Positions 52,501 to 64,000 of a DNA stretch of 64,000 nt are shown here, in pieces. Within the stretch, counting starts at the first letter, position 1. Every line of letters starts with the position of its first letter. The notes below the pieces were generated by a model. It searched no databases. It was not told where the DNA came from and was given only the letters and a program-made list of their open reading frames with translations. The position numbers and the translations under genes are program-made. This DNA comes from Tubulanus polymorphus (Eukaryota; Nemertea; Palaeonemertea; Tubulaniformes; Tubulanidae), in the NCBI RefSeq assembly GCF_964204645.1, contig NC_134025.1, positions 26,316,001 to 26,380,000 on the forward strand. Reading direction: 5' to 3'.

Positions 52501-55500
52501 ATTACGAAAGAACCGTATTATGGAAGTCTGGGCATTTTTCGTACGTTCAATCATTTTAATGCTGAGCCAAGCAACCATCCATGGAGTCGTTAGAAATTAT
52601 TTGATTGTATGGGTATGGTCTTAGACAGGTCTTAAGTCTAAGCGATGACTATGGAACCGGCCTCAGAGGGTGGGTACTGGAAGGAGTCTGCGAGGATGAC
52701 ACATTTGCTCGATACGCAATGTGCAACGTAAAATAAGCTGCGTTTTGCTACGAAATTGGTGAAATTTCAATTGATATCAAATTTTGATTTTTTTGGGCAA
52801 AATTATAAACATATACAGATTTTTTTCAGAAAAAACCATCTGTCGCTATGGCGTTTCAAAACATTTGATTTCAAACTTATGTTTGGTGGGCCTTCAGTTG
52901 TGGTATTAAAGGATTTAATTATGTTTTGTTATTAAATGCACACGAAGTTTAGAGGTATCTCGTTCGTTTGAACTTTTTTCACTTGGAGTGACATAACTAA
53001 AAATGAAAAAATAATTGAAAATTGAGAAAATTGGCCAAAAGCAAAATCGTTCCATTAGTTAGCAGATGATGAAGTATAGATCTGGCTAATTCATGCGTGC
53101 AACTCTCAGCGATACGAACATACCCAACGGGACTAAAGAAGCCTTCATCGGTGGTGCAAAGAGCGCGGAAAAGCGAAAATTTTCCTGTTAAAAATTCATG
53201 CCCGTCGAAAGCTGTTTCGAATATCGCGTATTTAACTTACAAAACAACGGGTGTCGTTCTATTAGACATCAGATGATTTACTTTTTTGCAATCAATAAAA
53301 CGGCCTTTGAGACGTTTTCAAAATCCCGTTGAAGTACAGTTCATGAAACGGACAAGCTAAGTATTTATAAATCCAAATAAAGCGAGCGAACGCGAGTTCA
53401 ATACGAAAAAGCCCGGCTGTAATTGATAACGGGGGTTTTCTTTCATAATGTTATGCTGATGACTAATGATTACCAGTTTCGTATTGCGCATGTTTCGTGA
53501 ACTCATCGGGATAGAACACTATTGTGAATAACGCCCGAACGAGTCCTGTCATAAAAACTGTAATTGTATATACCCGCGACATTGCTATTATATTTGCAAA
53601 GTGTATTTCTTTCTCAAAAGTCTCATGTTTTCCTTCCACTGAAAACCGATGTGAACAATTGTTCAGTTCAATTCAAATCTCGTTAACCTTTGGCGCGAAG
53701 GTTATCAAAGTGTATGAAGTGTAGCTTTTAGAGATGAATCTATATTAGGAAGATAACATAAAGAAAAAACCAAACTTAAATATGTGTTTGTGCCCGAGGG
53801 AGTAGCTGTAGGCGCATGGCCAAAATAATTCACGACGCAAATTTTGGACAGGTGGCCGTGGTTGAGGGTGGCTGTTTTGCAAGGGTTACGACCTATTGCC
53901 CATCGTCTTTATGCAAGGCAGACAAAGCTCAAGTTAGCGCAATATGCGACCAGTTAGCAGCAAGGCAAATTAACTGAAGTAAGGGTCCTTTGACATAATG
54001 GTGACCCCATCATGACATATTTATAGCAAAAAATTGACAATGGTAGTTTTGTGTGGTGGTGATTGTATGTCCAGAAAATGACAATGGCCACGCGCACACA
54101 ACGTCACCTGGCCATACTCTCGTGTGAATTCATGATCAATTTATTTTTCTGCTATGCTTAAACACAAACGGGCAAGTACATAAGTATATTCAGCGTTTTG
54201 TCGTCGGTCAACGTATTTTTGTCCATCTGCCGGTTGTCGGTTAAGTACACAATTTGAATTCAGCAAAAAATCTATTTTTAGCTTTTTAGTGACGACAGAA
54301 TAAAACTTCCACGCATTAAACACCGATCAAACGAAAAATACAATTTCAATATCATTAAAAAAAAATTCAAAAAATATGTATAATGGATATATGGACTTAT
54401 TTCTGAATTCGTTAAAGCAAACAACAAGACGTGCCGTTGATATTCTCAAATTCCTGAAGCGATCTTCACCAGTCGTATACGTACATTTATAACGGTGTAC
54501 TGTAGCTTTCTTTAAGCATTGTTGTAATATCTAATTCCCAAATCCGCTTATCATAGTTATGATATGCTTTAGTCGTCCAAAACGAATATAACACAATATG
54601 ACAGAAATTGTTGAAATGATGCCAATCGCTACAGTTACCAGGGATACATACCTGCAAGACGAATACCAAGCCCCGGGCCTATTCATTTCTTATTTTGAGT
54701 ACACATTTAGTACTGGCCAAAACGATATTTCTCACCAAAGCACTCCAATCCTTTCAGCTCCAGCTTTTGTTTGATCAAACGTGAACGAATCCATTCAAAT
54801 CTATTTTTAAGATGATGAAAACTGAATAATAGAAGAAATTGACCCGTATTTGGACAATCAGGGGACACGTCAGAATGATCGAGCTGCATAATTCCTACAA
54901 TTGATGTCCGTCTGTGGGTGAAATGAAGCTTTTTGTGTCTCAAACATCACCGAGAAAGACATGTGGCAATATCGTCTGTGACAGACTGGCCTGGAGTTCA
55001 TTTATTTCCGGGGATTATGACTAAAAACTTGACCTTGTTAGGCCATTCCTTAAATCACAGTGACCACAATCGAGACAATGACAAACCCGAATTGTTAAAA
55101 AATGTAGAGCAGATTCGGGTAAAGGTTTTGGCGTATATTCATCAAATATGTCAAATGACTCATACACATCATCCGAAATTAACCACCAAAGCTAAATTAA
55201 CAATCGAAGCTACATGAACATGAGCGTCAGTTGGTTTAAATAAAGACGCATCCAAAAATAATCTATGAAATGAAAATGGCACATCCACAAAGACACTTGA
55301 AATCAATATATTTGAAAGCTATGATTAATCTCATTTCAAAATCAAATTTAATGACAGGCCGAATTTCTAGCCCCTACATCAAAGTACGTATAAGATTAAT
55401 ATTCAAATGAGACAGGATATTGTTCCGACGCGTGTCATTTTATCCATCCATCTTTTGCGTCTTCATCTCAAGATAACCGAACCACTTCATAAATATACAT

Positions 55501-56300
55501 ATATATTCTCTTTGTGCATCTCGGACAATGGATTTTCTATTTTTTTTTTAAATTCTAACAAATAAAAACTACCTCGTATATCCCCAAGGCTGTGTCTGGT
55601 GGGATTTGCACGGACGCATATTTTTCCCAAAGACAGACTGACGGAAAGTACCCCTTGAGGTGATAGACTTAGTAAATATTGCAAGAAGAAAAAAAAGAAG
55701 AAAAATAGCAAAAAGTAAGTTATTCTATAAATTGCGTGTATATGATCATTGATTCGGTGTTTAGATTTTCTCTGCTCTATCCGCACTTTAGTAACCGAGC
55801 GCCATATGTTGTGTTCAAAAATTCACACCAGGAATTGTCAATATCTGCAATTCGCGAGGATTTTTCTCTGTCTGTCTCGTCTCTCACCGACGTTACAGCA
55901 GCCCTAAAGGCTCCGTACTTATAATACTAACAAACATTAAATCGTAATTCAGGTGTAATCAGGCTCACACAGGCGGTATTTGCCTATCAGAAATGAATCT
56001 ATCCAGTATAACTAAATCAATGATCCTATTGCAAAAAAATAAAACCATGTTTCTACACAAATGACCTACTATCTCGGGATTGAATATTGGAGGGTGCCAA
56101 GCTCTAACATGACAATGATAAACTCGACTGCGAACCATAACATTTTTTATTTCAATTCTTCCGGAATATGTGTGAGTGTGTGTATAAACATAATTCAATG
56201 CCTTGATCTCATAACCTGAAATGCCATGTTTTGTGATTAATTGAATACGTATGATTTCATGATATATATAAATGTATATTTTTTCGTTCATCCAGATATA
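52501..56300. other. No gene recognised
   Basis: Short open frames on both strands lack known motifs. The segment 53790-54130 is less AT-rich than its flanks and has no coding signal. A homopyrimidine run lies near 55693 on the minus strand. Confidence 0.55.
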
Positions 56301-59300
56301 TCAAGATTATGACATTCTTATTGATTTTCAGTGTCAAATATCCTGACAGTCAAGCACATGCTGCACACAGCTGGATAATAACCGTAAGTAGCTTACACAA
56401 TATCAAAGCATAGATGGGAAGTATAATATATAAGTCTATGTGAATAAAGGTAAAATAAATACCAGCATTAAAAACGTGCGATGGAAAAAAGGAAGGAAAA
56501 AGCGGATGAAATAGATAAATCAATTATATGTGAATCGTGATCTGAAAAGATAAGATAATGGCATACCAATGTTTTGGAATTTTGCTTTTCAGGTACGACC
56601 TTGTATATGAAAGGTAAATCAATCGAGTACATTAAATCCAGACGCAAAAATAGTCTGTGACGGAAAGCTATGTCAATAGAAGACAAGATGGAGCAAAGAT
56701 GACAACACGAAATCGATATGGCATATTTTCCGGATGCCGATTATGTTAATTTCCTACATGCGTCACCGTTGCGTAAGCGTCAGGTATCACAGTATAGAAC
56801 GCAATTTTCTTCATCTTTTCCGCAGACGGCTCGCACGAATTATAAAGATGACGCAGAAAACCAACACCAGCAGTAGCAGCAGAAGACAGTAGCAGCACGC
56901 GCAGCAGACAGACAATAACGATTAGCTTTTAAACTCCGGAAATTGTATCTTCATGAAAATCCGCATGTCTATAATCATCCATAGAAGTGACTTAATACAT
57001 AAACCGTCAAATTCTACATTCTGAAGCCCGTGGCAAATTTGTATATTAATTGTTTTAAGTAATCGCTTGAAAGGTGTAATCAACGTGATCTAGAGTCTGG
57101 ACGGGTTTATCAATTCAGACTAATGACGTCACAAAAATTTGATAAGTATGTGATTGGTTTACAGAGATCACTGGGTTGTCTGACAGCTTGATTACAAGAC
57201 CTAAATATACACCGAAACGTGGTCTAAATGACCACAATTTTGGGCTTAATTGACTCGCCAGTACTCAACGATGTTTCCGGAATACAAATACGTATGTAAC
57301 GCCTTTACATCCGCGAGTGTTTCAGGAAACTCTGAAGCGATTGTAGCTGTCAATGCCAATCGTTCTTGTGGAAAGCGAGTCCTGAAACTGGTTTTAAAAA
57401 ATTCGTTGAATAACGCGCTCCTTCATACTATATTTCTATTGTTACGGAATAATTGCCGAGCTAGTGCGTTTAACAATATCGCAATAACAGGAAAACACCT
57501 GGCGAACAGAGCCAATTGATCCAAGCAACAACACAACTACTATTGAACTGTAAAACTCCGTTTTTATATTTTTAATATCCTCAGAAATATTCTCATCAAC
57601 AGTGTCATATACATATATAGATGTGTATACATTATACTTGGTTAATGCATGCAATAACAGCAGTCTACAATCAAAATCCAGTTCTACTGAAGGCAACTGC
57701 GCAGGAATTACAAGAAACGATATCAAAGTTCAACGCCTCTTGAGGAAAAAAAACTACTACACGTACAATGTACATCACTAAATATGCTTTGAATCTTAAA
57801 AGACTATAATCTAGCAATGTGAATGATGACCATAGAAAGCTAATTTAGAAATGCTACTTATAATAACGCTGTACAAAAATATGAATTATAGCACATGAAT
57901 TTTGCATTATGTTATATTATGTAATAATTTTACATGTACATAATTAAAAGTTGACAAAAAGCACAGGAACGTCTCAGAAAGCACATTACGCATTACTCCA
58001 ATTATCTTAGCACATACAATCATCATTCGCTTACAGTGCTAGCTTTTTATTTTCTTCCGAGGTAGGTATAAAATCCGAAAAAAATTAGGCGTGTCAGCAA
58101 GAAATATGATTTACAAGTTCATACACGAATTGCTTTCCCAAAATTATCCTCATTCGTCACAACAGAGCTATTTTTAATCATTTATATGAAAACGACCTTA
58201 GGGTGTATCAATAGTATTTTCAAATAAAAATGAATGCGCATTTTTTTTTGTGGTTCACTATATATGTATAATAAACCTTTTTTTTCGCCTGAAAAATACG
58301 CTACGATAATGCGGCGACCTCAAACCTGTTTTAGCTTGATAAAATAATGAATGATCACCACGTAATCGGGTTCATGTAAACACACACACATACACATACA
58401 CACCGGTTTTCACGAACATAATCAACGATCACAAGAGCACAGCCTTGACATCCCACCAAAGGTGCCATATGGCAAGAAGTTCAACTCAAATACGTGTAAT
58501 AACCCGTTTCTACATAATGTACGTAACAGTACAGTACACCTTAGGTTTTGTGACAAAAACCGAAAGACGCACACGTTTACTGATGATATTGTCATATTTA
58601 ATTAAAATAACAAGCGACAATTTTGACGACTGTTTATTTCTAGTTGAAAGCCATGCGATAACTGAAGAGGCCGTATACGAAGGTTTTGGTGGGCGTCGTT
58701 AAGCTACACGTAGTAATATAACATTCATGCGCCTAAAATTTATTAGCAGCGACATTTTCTAAAAGCTGTTGCATACGCACGACCAGGTAAACGTTAAACA
58801 AAGGCACCGGTTTGAGAGAATTTACAACTCGAGACTACAGAAAGTGAGTCGCAATGAAATAACGGCTTCATATAATATACTTTTTTCAGTTACTTCATAT
58901 CATTTCGATACTATGCATTCTCAACAATCACAACATAGCTTTTCTGTGCACCACGGCCTTTGACAGGGGCAGGACTTTTGCTTATTCTCCGATATATAAT
59001 TTACGCAATCAATTTACATGGGGTGCAGTCGATTGTATATGCTATTAATCTTAACTATGGACGACAAACAGATTATTCCCAGTTCCTGGCGTCAAAATGA
59101 ATATTCTCGTAAAACGACAAGATTATACGAAACGTTAGGTTGTAGGATTACAAGATAAAAGCTATAAAAGCTTAGGGCAAAACTGATTACTGATAAAATA
59201 ATGTTATCACCAGAAGATATCACCATTTGCACAACCATTGCAGCATATAATAATATAGATATAATGGAACGAAGTCCATAGTCAAAAAGTTATTCATTGT

Positions 59301-61880
59301 GACGATATAATAGTCCGCTCGAAACGGTGTCAAATAAAAAGAAAAAACTACAAAAATACACAATCTGCATACATACATATCAAAATTGAGGTTCGAGGTT
59401 TGTTATCTTTCTAATATTTGGACGATTAGAAAATATGCATTATAATTAATTCATAATGATGATCAGATCATAAATGCACGCATTCGTCCCTGAGTTAACT
59501 AACTTTTTTCAAACCAGTCTTTCTTTACCGCAATAGTTTCTTTGCATAAATCCAAAAAATGTGTCACGCCGAAACTCTCGTGCATAAAATTAAAAAAAAA
59601 AAAAAACGTTACACGCAAGTTCCTGCTTGAAAAATACATTTGTTAACGAATTTCATTGAAATAAAATTGGATATTGCTCGAGATTCGCGTAAAACACTTC
59701 AAATACAATGTCCAGTATTGAGGTAAATTAACATTTTCGAGGTTACAATGTTGGTATACGAAGCTTAAAAAAACATGTTGAACACATTTTTTCCGTGCTT
59801 ACAAGGAATGCATTCTACATGTACAAAAAATTCTGATTGATTTGAATTGGGTCCATCGAGTTTGGGTTAGATTACACTACACTTTGTACACTTTACGCTT
59901 CTCTTAAGCTTTTTGACAACGCTTTACGACAAAAAGCTGCTTTTACATAACAAATACAAAATCATGGCTTGACATAAACAATAAAAAAACATATGTATGT
60001 ATATATACATAATTCCATCGCTATACATCTGTATTAAAAGTCAATAGAATTTCAAACTTGGAATGGAAATATCTAGATACCGTAGGATTTTCCCAATATC
60101 CCCAAATTCAAGCAATTCTTTTAGAAAGTCCAAAGTCTGAAACTTCTAGCTTAATGTTTTGGATTAACTTCTATGACAAATATAATTACTTGGGAGGCTT
60201 TGACAAGGAAAACTGGAGATCACATTGTATACCACCTCCCTGGCCAGAGGAGAGTTCATGATATTTCGACATTATCGGCAAGGTATAATAATTCGTAACT
60301 CCGATGAAAGCTTATACCTTGGATGAATGAATCTTGAAGCTGAACTATCAACGTTTTAAGTATAATGTGTAATCAACACCAAAACTTAACCAACCAACAC
60401 TCATCCATTTTACGATGAAAATGTATCTACATGTAGGGGCTATGGTATTTACACGATACACTCGTATATTCTTTGCCTTTTTTTACTCTGGCTACTCCCG
60501 TTCCAAGCTATAATGATGAATTAACAGAGGTATATTACATATAATATGAGAATAATGCGAATATAATTGTTTTAATTGATACAGATATAGATGTATCTAA
60601 AGTAGGTTTCTATAAGTATAAGATTAGATTAGACTTCACTACAATTCGGACCCGTTTGATAAGATTTTTTTGTCACAAAAAAGTGTTGCAGAACACGCTG
60701 GTCCTAATAATTACGAATAGCTTCTACATTTGTAATAGTATCGCCGGCAAACGTAGAAAAACATGACAGTGTATACCACCCTATGATATATCTTATCCAG
60801 CTAACAATATATATATATACATATATATTATCTACATACATAATATTATTTTCGAACATGAAAAATGAGGTAGGTATTGTTATATCTCGGTAAACCTTTC
60901 TTAAAAATTGTATTAGTAATTTTACAACTTTTTCTCGCGACATGAAGCCGTCTTTTCATCATATCCTAGAAATGTAAATTCAATTCTATCTATGATTATA
61001 TATATATATGTATATATATATCTATATAATGAAGTATATACACATGCGCATACACTGTGCTTTTTCGACATTTATATTTTTCTTTTATCTATATTACTGG
61101 ACTGGACTAATACTCAAATTTCTGACACTACTGAGCACAAGACGACAATGGTAATATGTTTTAATCGATATATTGATATTAAAATGAGAGAAGATGCGAT
61201 AAATTGTTCATCCGCAATGGAGACTTATATTTTTAAAAATCTAAGTACGTACATGGAATTCACATGGAACAACCGTTGATTTATCAATATTTCCATGTTA
61301 AAGATGGCTTTCACCGGGAATAAAGCTGTAACATTTCCCTCTTGTCCTGCTCGTACTAAAAATAAGGAGACCCAGGGACCAGTTCACCAGAGAATTACTT
61401 ATCATCTTGGTCGATTTGATATCTTTAAAATCGTTATTAAGAGTTTAGAAATTATTGAGGGAGTGGGCCTGCAAAGCAATGAGACGTTTACAGCGTTTGG
61501 CTTAAATACACAGACATATAGGAAATATACATGTAATCATTAACGTGGCTAAGATGAAATATCATTATTTCCCCAAGCATTGCTTGTATATCACAAAAAA
61601 TAAATCTAAACTAATTATAAGAAAAACAGGAAATAAAGGAGAAATAACTCATGGCTCTCCTAGTTGGAATGTGTTTATTTTTCGAGCAGTTTTAGCTTTC
61701 TCGATTTAAGGATCTCCCTCGTAAGGATTTCTCAATAAATGACGACTGAAATCGAAACGACGATACGATGATCTAATGTTAGCACTTATCAATGATTATG
61801 TTACCAGTATCGGATGACCTTGCACTGAATTTCTTAACTAATCAATGAATGCACCAATCGATAGTACCGAAAGTTATGAT
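56301..61880. other. No gene recognised
   Basis: AT-rich sequence with many simple tracts. A CAG-rich patch lies at 56863-56913 and a CA-rich patch at 58378-58402. A 52-nt stretch (56332-56383) is bounded by splice-like signals but cannot be placed in a gene. Part of this region could be UTR or intron of a gene beyond the window. Confidence 0.5.
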
Positions 61881-61888
61881 TATACTTT

Positions 61889-61917
61889 ATACATGTACAT
61901 GTACATGTACATGTATA
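61889..61917. repeat. (ACATGT)n palindromic microsatellite
   Basis: About five copies of a self-complementary six-base unit (TACATG) in tandem. Confidence 0.9.
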
Positions 61918-62516
61918 CAGTATATAATGAAAATATGTTTTATTCAAGAACATTGGGCTTAGATAGCCTTACCTAATACCAGAATAAAATATGTATCATC
62001 CATTATTCATACAGTACAGCTGGGAAAGATAAAAAATTTGGAATATGAAAGGATATACTTACTTTAACGCGTGATCGTGTCATTGAACCCTTTGAACGAT
62101 ATACCTGTACATGGAATTGGTGCACATATAATTCATTATAGTTGAAAAGGTGATTCAGTTAAAATCCATCGAAAATTAATCGTAAACACAACAGGTGTTG
62201 AATAACCTTATACTAATCTGATATTCAGCACATGTTACACCTGTCGTCAAAACCAACTGTATTTGAAATATGATTTTTTTCTGTATTCACAAGTATACCC
62301 ACAGATCAGAATCGTCACTACACAATCATAACCATTTTTATTCCACACCTGTGACGATCAACAAATGGCTTTACCATTATTTATATATATGAGCTACATT
62401 TTAGATGCTAAAAATCCAGATCCATACCGGTTCAAAATAAAGTTTGCACTGTTTTGAATCTATTCTGATGCGCTAATGATCGAAAGGAACGTGACGATAA
62501 CATGTCGTTGCCATAG

Positions 62517-64000
<1,484 letters not shown>

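Noticed and set aside
56332-56383. 52-nt candidate exon with a good acceptor (TTGATTTTCAG) and donor (GTAAGT)
   Set aside because: Only one of three frames avoids an early stop and no neighbouring exon can be joined to it.
56863-56913. CAG-rich patch that could code a glutamine or alanine run
   Set aside because: Stops interrupt it in the glutamine frame and there is no gene context.

Overview
The window is nuclear DNA from an animal, most likely a marine bilaterian invertebrate. It is AT-rich and holds spliced genes with GT..AG introns, long (AT)n tracts, fold-back elements and decayed non-LTR retrotransposon sequence. A receptor of the vasopressin / neuropeptide S / crustacean cardioactive peptide (CCAP) group points to Bilateria. 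The phylum cannot be fixed from sequence alone.

Layout. (1) 1-13900, plus strand: the 3' part of a giant cadherin gene. I could thread 43 exons in one continuous frame (about 2997 residues), giving roughly 22 cadherin repeats, four EGF-like domains, a Cys-containing membrane-proximal region and a C-terminal hydrophobic segment with almost no cytoplasmic tail. Two of its introns carry fold-back elements, one carries a long (AT)n tract and one a probable LINE 3' tail. (2) 13901-31062: about 17 kb with no convincing gene, but with a MITE-like element near 24.5 kb, a duplicated interspersed repeat near 26.5 and 27.7 kb, and a possible promoter plus non-coding exon near 16.7 kb. (3) 31063-37706, plus strand: a complete nine-exon class A peptide GPCR of the CCAP receptor / NPSR / vasopressin receptor group, with a possible alternative last exon. 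(4) 38149-39643: a long (AT)n tract, then a 693-bp inverted-repeat element full of E2F-like palindromes. (5) 42524-47291, plus strand: a voltage-gated potassium channel alpha subunit with unusual sensor and gate residues. A dead LINE reverse transcriptase lies antisense in its first intron, and a fold-back element sits just past its poly(A) signal. (6) 48173-49240, plus strand: SEC61B, complete in four exons. (7) 50312-51963, minus strand: ribokinase (RBKS), complete in eight exons and convergent with SEC61B. (8) 51964-64000: 12 kb of AT-rich DNA with microsatellites and no gene I can defend.

The genes do not form a pathway. They encode an adhesion molecule, a neuropeptide receptor, an excitability channel, an ER translocon subunit and a ribose kinase. 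The most unusual items are the 38.9-39.6 kb element, the tail-less cadherin, the channel's altered gate and sensor, and the receptor's possible alternative tail exon.
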